Shown piece by piece: positions 8,419 through 17,353 of a stretch of DNA of 64,000 nt (the first letter of the stretch is position 1; each line of letters begins with the position of its first letter). The notes beneath the pieces are model-generated. The model was not told the DNA's origin. It made no database searches and saw only the letters and a list, made by a program, of their open reading frames with translations. A program made the position numbers and the translations under genes. Source of the DNA: Azophilus sp965220835 (GTDB lineage: Bacteria; Pseudomonadota; Gammaproteobacteria; Pseudomonadales; Azotimanducaceae); the NCBI GenBank assembly GCA_965220835.1, contig OZ244842.1, positions 186,001 to 250,000 of the forward strand. The letters run 5' to 3'.

Positions 8419-9794
8419 ACGGGTCAGCTTCTGGTTCGACAGCCTTGATGATGTGCCGGAACCCGAGGCGCCGGCCGCATTGCCGGCCCAAGTTGACGTA
8501 GCCATCGTCGGCGGCGGCTTCACCGGCCTTTGGACCGCCTACTACCTGAAGTGCCTTGAGCCGTCCTTGGACGTCGCCGTGCTCGAGGCGGTCACCCTGG
8601 GCTTTGGCGCCAGCGGGCGCAACGGCGGCTGGTGCATGGGCATGGCGTCGGGGGTGGACGAGCTGCTTGAGGATCCGGCCGAGCGCGACGCCGGCGTGCG
8701 CCTCACCCGGGCCATGATGAAGACGGTTGATGAGGTGGCCCGGGTCTGCCAAGCGGAGAACATCGACTGCCACTACGCCAAGGGCGGCACCCTGAGCGTG
8801 GCCATCGCGCCGCGAAGGCTTCGCTGCGGCCCGCCTGCAGCGTCAAGTGGCCGGATTCGACGCCTGCGGGCTCAGCGACTACTGCGAGTGGCTGCCGGCC
8901 GAGGAAGCCCGGCGGCGCATCAATTGCGCGCGCAACCACGGCGCCATGCACACGCCCCACTGCGCCGCCATCCATCCGGCTCGCTTGGTGCGCGGCCTGG
9001 GCGAAGCAGTGCGCCGCCGGGGGGTGCGGGTCTTCGAATCGATGCCAGTGGTGGACGCGCAGGGCAAACAGGTGACCACGTCCCGGGGAACGCTGGCCGC
9101 CGATGCCGTGATTCGCGCCACCGAGGGCTACACCGACTCCGGGCTAACCAGCCATAAGCGCCGCCTGCTGCCGCTGTATTCCATGATGATTGCCACCGAA
9201 CCCTTGCCCCAGGAGGTGTGGGACGACATCGGCCTGAAGCAGCGGGAGACCTTTGACGACCACCGCCGGGTCACTATCTACGGCCAGCGCACCGCCGATG
9301 GCCGCTTGGCCTTCGGGGGCCGCGAAGGCTATCTGTTCGGCTCCAAGCGCAAGCCCTTCATCACGGCAGACGAAACCCGCTTCGATGGCTTGGAGGCCAG
9401 CCTACGGCAAATGTTCCCGATGCTGGAAGGCCGCGCCATCACCCACCGGTGGGGCGGCCTGATGGGCGTGCCGACCTCCTGGCGGCCCAGCGTTGCCTTC
9501 GACCGTGCGGCCGGTTTCGGCACCGCCGGCGGTTACGTGGGCGAGGGCGTGGGCGCCTCCAATTTGGCCGGCCGCATCATGGCCGACCTAATGCTCGGCC
9601 GGGACACGGACATCACCCGCCTGCCTTGGGTGGACGATGCCAGCGAACGCTGGCCCTACGAACCCCTGCGCTGGCTGGGCGCCAGCGCGATGGCCTTCCT
9701 CGGCAATCAAGCCGACCGGGTGGAACTCACCCAAGGCCGCCCGTCAAAGTTCTGGGGAGGCCTGTTCGCTGGCTTGACGCGCCACGTCCTCTGA
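8399..9794 (+). pseudogene. FAD-dependent oxidoreductase (DAO / gamma-glutamylputrescine oxidase-like), frameshifted
   Basis: The N-terminal part (8399 to about 8809) has the dinucleotide-binding motif VAIVGGGFTGLWTAYYL and GFGASGRNGGW, typical of PuuB/glycine-oxidase-like enzymes. At about 8810 the frame shifts. The remainder (about 8811-9794) reads in another frame and contains GLMGVPTSWRPSV and GYVGEGVGASNLAGR, the conserved C-terminal FAD site. One surplus base, or two missing bases, in a GCGAAGGCTTCGC hairpin separates two otherwise well-kept halves (combined about 465 residues). This may be a sequencing error or a very recent mutation. The glutamine synthetase-like and amidotransferase genes at 0.8-2.9 kb fit a gamma-glutamyl amine pathway, but they are 5 kb away. 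Confidence 0.75.
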
Positions 9795-9806
9795 CGGCCA
9801 CGTCCG

Positions 9807-10694
9807 GTGACTTCAGCGGGCACGCCACCACCCGAGGTCAATATCGACGCGGGGCTGGTGCAGGCCCTCATTGAGAATCAGTTTCCCCAATACAGGGGGC
9901 GACGCCTTCGGCCGATCGGCTCCGGTTGGGACAACGTCGTGTTTCGCTTGGGCAATGATCTTTTGGTTCGCCTGCCCCGCCGGGCCGTCGCTGCCAAGTT
10001 ATCGGCGCATGAACATCAGTGGCTGCCAAAGCTCGCGCCGCGCCTGCCAATCGCCGTATCCGCGCCAATTCATGTTGGCCGTCCTTATGGGCTCTACCCT
10101 TGGCATTGGAGCATCGTTCCTTGGCTGCCGGGCAGGACTGCCGACCAGGAGCCGCTGCAGCCGGGGGAGGTGATGCGGCTTGCTGGCTTTCTTGCCGCCC
10201 TGCATCAATCGGCGCCCGCCGATGCGCCGCACAACCCGGCGCGGGGGGTTCCCTTGGCAAGCCGAGCCGATGCCGTTGAGGAACGCATCGAGCGGCTGCA
10301 GCGGAAGACCGGCATGATTACGGCTAGGCTGCTGGCAGTTTGGCGTGCCGCATTGGACGCATCGCCCTGTGCCGGACGGCAATGGCTGCACGGCGACCTG
10401 CATCCGCTGAACATCGTTGTCGAGAAGGGCCGAATCACTGGCATCATCGACTGGGGCGACCTAAACGGCGGCGACCCTGCTACGGATTTGGCGGTGCTTT
10501 GGATGCTGTTCGACACCTTCGACCGGGGCTCGGCGTTGGCTGCCTACGGCGGCATCGACCCGGACCTTGAAGCCCGAGCCAAAGGCTGGGCCATGCTGTT
10601 CGCGACGGTGCTTCTTGAGACCGGCTTGGAGGATCATCCAGGCCACGCCGCCGTCGGTGCCCAAACCCTGCGCCGACTGGCACAGAGCCGGTAG
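9807..10694 (+). CDS. Aminoglycoside phosphotransferase-family kinase
   Basis: A 295-residue protein-kinase-like fold. The catalytic loop HGDLHPLN (Brenner motif, about residue 194) and the metal-binding IIDWGDLNGGDPATD (about residue 215) are intact, as is an N-terminal lobe with GWDNVVFRLG. GTG 9807 starts 12 nt after the oxidase. The family phosphorylates small molecules such as aminoglycosides, macrolides, choline and fructosamines. An antibiotic role cannot be concluded from sequence. Confidence 0.85.
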   Translation: MTSAGTPPPEVNIDAGLVQALIENQFPQYRGRRLRPIGSGWDNVVFRLGNDLLVRLPRRAVAAKLSAHEHQWLPKLAPRLPIAVSAPIHVGRPYGLYPWHWSIVPWLPGRTADQEPLQPGEVMRLAGFLAALHQSAPADAPHNPARGVPLASRADAVEERIERLQRKTGMITARLLAVWRAALDASPCAGRQWLHGDLHPLNIVVEKGRITGIIDWGDLNGGDPATDLAVLWMLFDTFDRGSALAAYGGIDPDLEARAKGWAMLFATVLLETGLEDHPGHAAVGAQTLRRLAQSR

Positions 10695-10769
10695 GGGCGC
10701 CGCTCAGAGACTATTCGGGAACCTGCCTTCCATTGCTTCAGCCAACGATGTCGTGCTGAATGCCTCGGA

Positions 10770-10790
10770 GCGAGGGCGTCCCGCCCTCGC
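10770..10790. repeat. Perfect 9-bp inverted repeat (hairpin) in intergenic region 10695-11019
   Basis: GCGAGGGCG, TCC loop, CGCCCTCGC. It lies 75 nt after the phosphotransferase stop and could act as a terminator or a REP-like hairpin; no T-tract follows. The rest of the 325-nt gap contains a widely spaced TGGCAATTG/CAATTGCCA inverted pair (about 10896 and 10944) and no recognised gene. Confidence 0.5.
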
Positions 10791-11019
10791 ATGAAGTCCG
10801 CGGCGCCACGGGGCGTGCTTGCACAGACAGCAGGCATGGGCTGAAGCACGTTGAGCTCTGTTTCTTGGCAGATTCCCGCAAAATGGCTCAGACGATTGGC
10901 AATTGCGGGGACAAAAGGGCGATTTCCTACAAGACAACTGTCCAATTGCCACTTCCGCCGCCGTGCGAGGGGGTTCACGATGGTGTTGTTTTTTAGCCCA
11001 ACAACAAGGACTATGTTCA

Positions 11020-11548
11020 ATGCGTCAAGTAGTAGAGGAAATCGAGTCAATGGGCGAGCGCCTTGAGAACTCCGGGCTGGACAACCAGCAATCTCGAGCG
11101 GTGATTGAGGCGATCGCCAACTCCATTGAGAAGTTCGCGGTGCACGCCAGAACGGTTGAGCGCCGAATTCGAGCGGCATACCGAGTTGATGAAGGCGTAC
11201 ATGGACCAACGGTTTGATCGAACGAACGAGAGGTTTGATGAGCAGTTCGATCTCGTGAACAAGAAGTTCGATCTCGTGAACAAGCAGTTCGATCTCGTGA
11301 CCAACAAGTTCGATCTCGTGACCAACAAGTTCGACATCGTTGCTAAGAAGTTCGATGTCCTGACCAACAAGTTTGGCTTGGTGGACGACAAGTTCGGCTT
11401 GGTGGACAAGAAGTTTAACGGTGTCTATGGTCGGCTTGACCGTATCGAATCACTGATGAAGACCATGATCGGCTGGCAAATTGCCACCGTTACCCTGTTC
11501 GCTGGCGCACTCACCGGGTTGGTGGGGGTCTTGGCGGTTCGGCTGTAG
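11020..11548 (+). pseudogene. Heptad-repeat coiled-coil membrane protein (DUF1640/CCDC90-like), frameshifted
   Basis: ATG 11020 opens MRQVVEEIESMGERLENSGLDNQQ..., an N-terminal helix-turn-helix pair like DUF1640 proteins. The frame changes at about 11147, and the second frame continues as AEFERHTELMKAYMDQ. This is followed by about nine seven-residue repeats of the FDLVNKK / FDLVTNK type (21-bp units, 11236-11415), then a DRIESLMKTM stretch and one C-terminal transmembrane segment (WQIATVTLFAGALTGLVGVL). Together they make about 176 residues anchored at the C-terminus. The family is associated with membranes in bacteria; function unknown. Whether the shift is real cannot be judged from one sequence. 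Confidence 0.6.
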
Positions 11549-11568
11549 TGATCAGGCGGTTGCGCTGG

Positions 11569-12810
11569 TCAGCCGCCAATCTCAAGCTCAACCAAGTGCT
11601 GCATGCGCAGCGGCGTCTTTGGCGCCACCAGTGCGTTGGTGATCTCAAAGTCCAAGTTGATCTGCGGCACCTTCTCCCCAGGGCGAACGGTCAGGCGCAG
11701 GCTGCCGTGGGCGGGAATGGTCATCTCATCGGCATGCTGGGTGAACGTGTAGGGGCTGCGGTTGCGCAGCCGCACATCGGCATCGGAGATGTTGGTCAAT
11801 GTCATGTCGACGATGGCCAGCTCGATCTCCTCACCCGGGTTCCTGATGTCGGGAATCCTGCGGTAAGCGGCGTCCTCGACGTCGAGGGCCGCCTGCAGCA
11901 GCGGCTTCAACACCGCCTCCCGACCCACCAGCAGGTTCTTGAACCAGACCACCGTGCGCTGGGCGAACAAGGCGTCGCGAATGCCCGCCGCCGAACGATC
12001 CTCGGCAAACACTAAGGTTACGGGGCGATGGGCGCCGAGCGCCGGTGGGTAGTCCCAGTCCACTAGGTTGTGGACATCGGAGACGCCGATCAGCGTCAGC
12101 CCGTGGTCCATGGCCAACCGATGGGCGTGCTCGGAGTAGGTGGCGCCGTTGGCAATTTCGATGCCGTGCAGATGCCCGGCTTCGATCAGCGCGGCGTGAA
12201 AGTCGGTCATGCGCGACACGCCGGTGGGCAGGGTGGCGGTCCAGAAGGGATGGTTCCAGAACACGAACGCGCCCTGTTCGTTGGCCGCCCGCACTGCCTC
12301 CTCCGCTGGCCACTCGTTGGCCGCACGGTAATATGCGATCCGGTCGGTGCCGGGATCCGATTCCACTCTCAGCAGCGCGTTGGCATCGCTTAGGAACACG
12401 GCGTTCATGTGCCCGGCTGGCTCCTCCCGGGTGATCTCCGACCCGGCGATGACGATCAGGTCCGAACCGTCCGGCAGCGCTGCAACCGCCTCCTCGAAGG
12501 CCCGGTTGCGGTCCGGATGCGGCAGGTCGGCCCGATGCGGCTGCCACTCCAGGTGCTCGGTGATGGCCAGCGCATCAAGCCCATCGCGCAACGCCTCGCT
12601 CACCCGAATGCTCGGCCACACGTGCCCGTCGGAAAACACGCTGTGCGTGTGCAGGTCCGCCACCAATGTCTGATAGCCCCCTGCATCCGGAAAGCGAATC
12701 AACCGCGCTTCGTTCTCCGGCGGCTGGCGGACCTTGTCGTGGGCTTGGAGTGCGGGTGCAAAGCAAAGCAGGGCGGCGGTCAGTGGCCAAGTCAGGCTGT
12801 GGATGCGCAT
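11569..12810 (-). CDS. Exported PHP-domain metallophosphoesterase (CehA/McbA-like)
   Basis: 413 residues with a signal peptide (about residues 1-23, ending LQAHD). The PHP metal-binding set is complete: ADLHTHSVFSDG, ITEHLEW, GSEITRE, FWNHPFW and GVSDVHN. The C-terminal about 100 residues form a beta-rich domain (AIVDMTLTNISDADVRLRN). Such secreted PHP proteins hydrolyse phosphate esters or carbamates; the substrate is unassigned. The gene stands alone, convergent with the coiled-coil gene (stops 20 nt apart). Confidence 0.8.
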   Translation of the reverse strand: MRIHSLTWPLTAALLCFAPALQAHDKVRQPPENEARLIRFPDAGGYQTLVADLHTHSVFSDGHVWPSIRVSEALRDGLDALAITEHLEWQPHRADLPHPDRNRAFEEAVAALPDGSDLIVIAGSEITREEPAGHMNAVFLSDANALLRVESDPGTDRIAYYRAANEWPAEEAVRAANEQGAFVFWNHPFWTATLPTGVSRMTDFHAALIEAGHLHGIEIANGATYSEHAHRLAMDHGLTLIGVSDVHNLVDWDYPPALGAHRPVTLVFAEDRSAAGIRDALFAQRTVVWFKNLLVGREAVLKPLLQAALDVEDAAYRRIPDIRNPGEEIELAIVDMTLTNISDADVRLRNRSPYTFTQHADEMTIPAHGSLRLTVRPGEKVPQINLDFEITNALVAPKTPLRMQHLVELEIGG

Positions 12811-12889
12811 GGGGTGCAGACCTCGTTGCTGGATTGAAGGTGGGGGAGGGCAAAACTACGGCATGGCGGGGAGGGCTGCAAGCTAACCG

Positions 12890-13231
12890 TTACCGCAATC
12901 GGGTTGGACGGGGCTTCGTGGAAAATACCGTCGGCTGCTGCGCCACGCCGGGCTTCGATGGATGTGCTTCAAGGACGACGAAAAGACATACGAAGCACTG
13001 GATGATCAGGTCATTGACGGGCCATTGGTCGATCTGTGGCGGCGGCTGCTCAGCGGTCGAGAATTGGTGGTGAGGGAGCGGGTGGGCGAGGTGGAGGTCC
13101 GGGTCCTTGCCTTCATTGTGCAGCCAAGTGTCCCGTGTCTTGTCCATGTTGAGGCCTTCTGGAACACGAAGCTGGGCTGATGCAACCAAGGCTGCCTCTT
13201 CGTCAGTCAGATCGATGTGGTACTTCGACAT
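12890..13231 (-). CDS. Hypothetical protein with good start but unconvincing C-terminus
   Basis: Begins MSKYHIDLTDEEAALVAS after a good GGAGAG ribosome binding site, so initiation is credible. From about residue 45 the sequence becomes rich in His, Pro and Gln and then Cys, unlike a folded domain. It may be a decayed or fused 3' end. No family recognised. It lies downstream of the DUF4143 ATPase gene on the same strand, with a short hairpin between them. Confidence 0.4.
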   Translation of the reverse strand: MSKYHIDLTDEEAALVASAQLRVPEGLNMDKTRDTWLHNEGKDPDLHLAHPLPHHQFSTAEQPPPQIDQWPVNDLIIQCFVCLFVVLEAHPSKPGVAQQPTVFSTKPRPTRLR

Positions 13232-13259
13232 GGAACTCTCCAGCGTTCAAGTAGTTTGC

Positions 13260-13279
13260 GGACTTATGCATGTAAGTCC
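13260..13279 (-). terminator. Hairpin between ATPase and downstream hypothetical gene
   Basis: GGACTTA, 6-nt loop, TAAGTCC, about 13 nt after the ATPase stop on the minus strand. The 7-bp stem has no strong T-run, so it is a weak terminator candidate or a protein-binding palindrome. Confidence 0.35.
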
Positions 13280-13292
13280 TCTGACAAAGCCC

Positions 13293-14747
13293 TCAATCAA
13301 CAACTTTCCACGCAGCATCCACAAAGTTCGGGTCTTGCACCGCTTGCCGGCCTGCGACGTAGCAATAGAGGCTGGTTGGTATGAAGTGCAAGGCTTGTGT
13401 CCCCTGCCAAGATACGGGGCCTGTGGTCGCACCGAGGGTCGTGACCATGAGTTGGGCATCGGGGTGCCGGCTGGCAAAGCGCTTCAAGCTGGCAAGTTCT
13501 TCAGGGCGCTCAGCGAAGCGGTCGGTCCATTTGACTTCCACGCACCACAGCGGCTGCTGGCGCTTGTCCAGTGCCACGATATCCACTTCGCCGTGGTTCT
13601 TGCCGACGACCCAATGGGCGTAGTGCAGGTCGAAGTTTGCGTGAAACCACTGCGCGAAAACGGCCGTTTCCGCCACCGCCCCCATCGCTTCATCGTCCGC
13701 TGCCGTGGCTCCAAAAAGGGCGCAACGCAGCGCGGGCGCCGTCAAATAGACCTTAAAGCGGGTGGCGCGCTTGAATCGGCGGGCGTTGTGGTCGATGCGA
13801 TGCACGATCTTGATGAGAAACGCTGCCTCCAGGTACTCCAGATAGCGCCGCAATGTGGGTTTGGATACGCCGGAGTCTTGGGACAGTTCCTCAAGGGACA
13901 GTTCATTCGCCGTGTTGTACGCCAAGGTTGAAAACAGCAGGTTGAGTTCCTGCACATCCTGTATGCCGTAGAGGCTCGGCAGGTCGCGAAGCAGCACTTT
14001 TTCCACGATGTCCGCTCGGATGTAGCGATCCGGATCTTCACGGACCGATTCGGAAAATGCAGCTTCGGGATAGCCGCCAAAGTTGCAGTAGTCCACAAAT
14101 TCTCGGTTAAGCGCCTCGATTTCCGGAGTGAAGACGCTTCCGTCGGCTTCGAGCGTCACCAATCCGTCCTTGCCACGCAAGTCAAGATATTCATGGAACG
14201 TGAGTGGCGGCAGGAGAAAGTCGGTGAATCGCCCCGCGCCGGACTCTGCGCTCTTGAGACGCAGTGCGGCTGCTGCGGAACCCGAGGCCACGCATTGCAC
14301 GGACGGGTGGGCGTCCACGAACGCCTTCAGGTGCCACTCCCAGTTTGGCAGATACTGGATTTCATCGAGAATCAGCAATCGGTGCCCCGGCCCAGGCCTG
14401 CAGGCCTGCTCAACTTCGCTTGCCAGTTCCTCGATGGACATCCGCGCGTAGAGTGGCTGGTCGAGCGACAGGTAGGCGATGTTACGGTTCGAGAAAAAGC
14501 CCTCCCGAAGTAAGTGGTCAATCACATGATGCAGCAGGACAGTCTTTCCGACCCGGCGCGGACCCATTACGACCACCGCTCGCCGAACGTCTTGTCGAAT
14601 GACCAGTTTGGTTAGACGCTCAAAGTACGCCCGAGGACTCAAACTTGAGTAGTCGCTGCGCACCGGCCCGCCCTCCCACCAAGGATTTTCCGTTTGCAGG
14701 CTTCGGCGGCGCTGGTCTAAGGAAATCTGGCGCATGGGCGGCAGCAT
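13293..14747 (-). CDS. AAA ATPase with DUF4143 C-terminal domain
   Basis: Walker A GPRRVGKT at about residue 70 and Walker B RLLILDEIQYLP define the ATPase. A winged-helix-like region (SLEELSQDSGVSKPTLRRYLEYL) is followed by the DUF4143 domain with a nuclease-fold signature (GEVDIVALD, then CVEVKW), the D/E...ExK arrangement of PD-(D/E)XK enzymes. About 484 residues from ATG 14747. A TTG at 14771 or ATG at 14735 are alternatives; none has a clear ribosome binding site. Many paralogues of this family sit in variable regions; roles in defence or plasmid stability have been suggested but not proved. Confidence 0.85.
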   Translation of the reverse strand: MLPPMRQISLDQRRRSLQTENPWWEGGPVRSDYSSLSPRAYFERLTKLVIRQDVRRAVVVMGPRRVGKTVLLHHVIDHLLREGFFSNRNIAYLSLDQPLYARMSIEELASEVEQACRPGPGHRLLILDEIQYLPNWEWHLKAFVDAHPSVQCVASGSAAAALRLKSAESGAGRFTDFLLPPLTFHEYLDLRGKDGLVTLEADGSVFTPEIEALNREFVDYCNFGGYPEAAFSESVREDPDRYIRADIVEKVLLRDLPSLYGIQDVQELNLLFSTLAYNTANELSLEELSQDSGVSKPTLRRYLEYLEAAFLIKIVHRIDHNARRFKRATRFKVYLTAPALRCALFGATAADDEAMGAVAETAVFAQWFHANFDLHYAHWVVGKNHGEVDIVALDKRQQPLWCVEVKWTDRFAERPEELASLKRFASRHPDAQLMVTTLGATTGPVSWQGTQALHFIPTSLYCYVAGRQAVQDPNFVDAAWKVVD

Positions 14748-14772
14748 ACGCAGTTTGGCAGCTATCGACAAG

Positions 14773-14796
14773 TTAAGAAAAGGAGACTTTTCTTAA
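14773..14796. promoter_or_regulatory. Perfect 24-bp palindrome at the DUF4143 ATPase 5' end
   Basis: TTAAGAAAAG, GAGA, CTTTTCTTAA: both 10-bp arms match exactly. It lies just upstream of the possible ATPase starts and is much more AT-rich than its surroundings, as is the following 150 nt. This fits an operator for autoregulation, or a strong hairpin in the 5' leader. Confidence 0.55.
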
Positions 14797-14968
14797 TGGT
14801 AGTTTGGTGAAAAAAGAAATGGTTTTGAATAAGTTAAGCTCTTGTCTTTGTGCTTGGCGTAGTGGCTTTCTGCCTTTTGGACGCACATTCCTCGATTTCC
14901 CTTTACCTTCCATCCCACCAATCGACTACCATTCCGCGCATCTGTTCCACCTCAGTCACGGAAATGTC

Positions 14969-16216
14969 ATGAGTCCTTCCGTCGCCCCATTCGATCCCAA
15001 GCCCATGAGGATCAGCGTGCTGACCGCTGCGTTCCAGGAGCTGACGCCTCGCGAAGCGCGGGATGCGGATCCGGATCTGGCCATCGAGGAATGGCTTGAG
15101 TTCTCGCGGGAGGTCGGCTCCCCCTACATCCAGCTTTCGGCGGCGCTGCACCCGTCCCGCACTGATGTGCCCGCCGAAGCCATGCTCGATCCGGTGGCCA
15201 ACACGCTGGACTTGCGGGCGCCCTTTGATGAGGCGCGCGCGGCCCGTGTCCAAGCCGCCATGAAGGCCACCGGCGTTGGGCTATCCGACCTTGCCTACTT
15301 CGACAACCTGCTGGTTGGGGACGACGCGGCCCGCGAGGCCAAGCACGATTTCATGCTGCGCGTGTTCGATGCCGCCGTGCTGCTGGAGACCGACGCGGTC
15401 TGCGGCTTCGTGGGGCGCAACATGGCGCTGGAGATGGATGCCAATCTGGAGATGTTCGAGCGGGAGTTCATCCCGCTGATGCAGGAGGCCAAGGCGCGCG
15501 GCCTCACCTACCGGGTGGAGCAGTGTCCGATGCCCGGCTGGACGGCGCTGGACCGCTGGCACAACAACATCGCCTACGCGCCCGGCCCGTGGATCGCCTT
15601 GCACCGCATCTGCGAGCGGCGTGGGGTGGGGGACCAGTTCCGCATCCACTACGACCCGTCCCACGCCGTGCTCATGGGTCAGGACACCCGCTCGATGTTC
15701 CAGTACCTCAAGGACGAGGGCTACGGCTTCCTGATTGACGGCTTCCACGTCAAGGGTCAGGTGGTGGATTCGAAAGGCGTCTCCGCTTGGGGCTACGGCG
15801 GCCAGACCATGGAACGCGGCGACTGGAACGGCAGCGACCCCTCGAAGGCCCCGGCCGACCAAGTGAACGCTTGGCGCAAGCAGACGGCAATCTGCGAGCA
15901 CGAGCTGCCCGGCACCGCCCGGCACGACCCCTTGGCCTATCTGCAGAACCGCACCGTGGATTGGTTGGACCATCAACTGGCGGCCCGCGAACTGCTTGAC
16001 ATCGACCCGGGGGAAATTTACTTGGTGGTGGAGCACGAGTACCCCCCAGCCCGCATTCAGGACAAGCACCGGCTGGCGCCGATCCTGGCCGGCTCGGTCG
16101 CCTTCACCAAGGCCATCGATGAGGCGGCCGCCGCCATGTACGCGCTGCAGAGCGAGGTGATGGCCGCCCAGGGCATTCCCGTGCAGGGCGTCGGCCGGGA
16201 GCCTTACCGGTCATGA
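14969..16216 (+). CDS. Sugar phosphate isomerase/epimerase (xylose isomerase-like TIM barrel)
   Basis: About 415 residues of AP-endonuclease-2/xylose-isomerase type. Metal and substrate residues are visible in YRVEQCPMPGW (Glu), FRIHYDPSHAV (Asp/His), IDGFHVKGQV (His) and VVEHEYP (Glu). ATG 14969 or 15005 are the reasonable starts; the open frame further upstream is AT-rich and not protein-like. The stop overlaps the following Gfo/Idh/MocA gene by ATGA, so the two are translationally coupled. Likely acts on an oxidised or keto sugar derivative; the exact substrate is not determinable. Confidence 0.85.
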   Translation: MSPSVAPFDPKPMRISVLTAAFQELTPREARDADPDLAIEEWLEFSREVGSPYIQLSAALHPSRTDVPAEAMLDPVANTLDLRAPFDEARAARVQAAMKATGVGLSDLAYFDNLLVGDDAAREAKHDFMLRVFDAAVLLETDAVCGFVGRNMALEMDANLEMFEREFIPLMQEAKARGLTYRVEQCPMPGWTALDRWHNNIAYAPGPWIALHRICERRGVGDQFRIHYDPSHAVLMGQDTRSMFQYLKDEGYGFLIDGFHVKGQVVDSKGVSAWGYGGQTMERGDWNGSDPSKAPADQVNAWRKQTAICEHELPGTARHDPLAYLQNRTVDWLDHQLAARELLDIDPGEIYLVVEHEYPPARIQDKHRLAPILAGSVAFTKAIDEAAAAMYALQSEVMAAQGIPVQGVGREPYRS

Positions 16217-17340
16217 GCAGGCTGCGCGCCGGCATCGTGGGTGGCGGGCAGGGCGCGTTCATCGGCGCCGTGCATCGCATCGCTGCCGAACTCGATGGGC
16301 AGGCGCAGGCGGTGGCCGGCGCCATGTCGTCGAACCCGGCCAAGGCCAAGGCAAGTGCCGAGGCCTGGGGCTTGGCCCGCAGCTACGATTCCTATGAGCA
16401 GATGGCCGCGCTGGAGGCGCAGCGCGACGACGGCATCGACTTCGCGATCATCGCCACGCCCAATCACTTGCACCTGCCGGTTGCGAGGGCCTTCCTTGAG
16501 GCCGGCATCCACGTCATCTGCGACAAGCCGCTGGCCGCAAGCCTTGACCAAGCCGAGCAACTGGCCAAGGTGGCGGCGGCCAGCGGCGCCCTGTTTGCCT
16601 TGACGCACACCTACTGCGGCTATCCGATGGTCCGCGAGGCCCGGCATTGGGTGGCCAACGGCCGGCTCGGCGAGCTGCGCAAAGTCCAGGTGGAGTACAA
16701 CCAGGATTGGCTGCGGGAACCCGTGGAACGGGCGGGCAACAAGCAAGCCGCTTGGCGCACCGATCCAGCGCAGGCTGGCATCAGCTGCTGCGTCGGCGAC
16801 ATCGGCACCCACGCGCACCACTTGCTGGAATTCATTGCCGGCTGCCGGGTGGAGTCGGTGCTTGCCGAGTTGACGAGTTTCGTCGACGGCCGGCAACTCG
16901 ATGATGACGCCAGCATGCTGCTGCGGCTGGAAGGCGGCGTGCGGGGCACCTTGGCCTGTTCGCAAATCGCCTGCGGCGAGGCCAACGACCTCCGCATTCG
17001 CCTGTACGGCAGCCAAGCGGGCCTTGAGTGGCGCCAGCAGGAACCGAATGCCCTGCTTCTCAAGCCCGCCGGCGAGGCTTGGGCGATCCATCGGGTTGGC
17101 GATGGCTATTTGAGTGAGGCGGCCGCTCAAGCGACGCGCACGCCGGCGGGGCATCCGGAGGGCTATCTGGAAGCCTTCGCCAACCTCTACCGCGACTTCA
17201 TGGCGGACGTGCGCCGCGCCGCCGCGGGGGAAGCGGTGCTGGAAAACTATCCGGGCATCGAGGCAGGCCTGCGCGGCCTGCGTTTCGTGCAGGCCTCAGT
17301 GGCCAGTTCAAATCAAGGAGCGGTCTGGGTGGACCTGTAA
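16213..17340 (+). CDS. Gfo/Idh/MocA family NAD(P)-dependent sugar oxidoreductase
   Basis: 375 residues. Rossmann motif RAGIVGGGQGAFIG at the N-terminus, then ATPNHLHLPVA and the hallmark CDKPLA (Lys of the EKP/DKP motif). GDIGTHAHHLLEFI carries the conserved His of the substrate site. Its start overlaps the isomerase stop by 4 nt, and a secreted DUF1080 protein follows after 13 nt. This trio matches loci for 3-keto-glycoside metabolism, where such enzymes oxidise or reduce the 3-hydroxyl of sugars. Confidence 0.9.
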   Translation: MSRLRAGIVGGGQGAFIGAVHRIAAELDGQAQAVAGAMSSNPAKAKASAEAWGLARSYDSYEQMAALEAQRDDGIDFAIIATPNHLHLPVARAFLEAGIHVICDKPLAASLDQAEQLAKVAAASGALFALTHTYCGYPMVREARHWVANGRLGELRKVQVEYNQDWLREPVERAGNKQAAWRTDPAQAGISCCVGDIGTHAHHLLEFIAGCRVESVLAELTSFVDGRQLDDDASMLLRLEGGVRGTLACSQIACGEANDLRIRLYGSQAGLEWRQQEPNALLLKPAGEAWAIHRVGDGYLSEAAAQATRTPAGHPEGYLEAFANLYRDFMADVRRAAAGEAVLENYPGIEAGLRGLRFVQASVASSNQGAVWVDL

Positions 17341-17353
17341 GGAGGAGCGCACA

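Noticed and set aside
14804..14968. N-terminal extension of the isomerase from 14804
   Set aside because: Open by chance: the sequence is AT-rich, hydrophobic/Cys-rich and lies in the promoter region of the divergent ATPase gene; conserved sequence begins after 15005.
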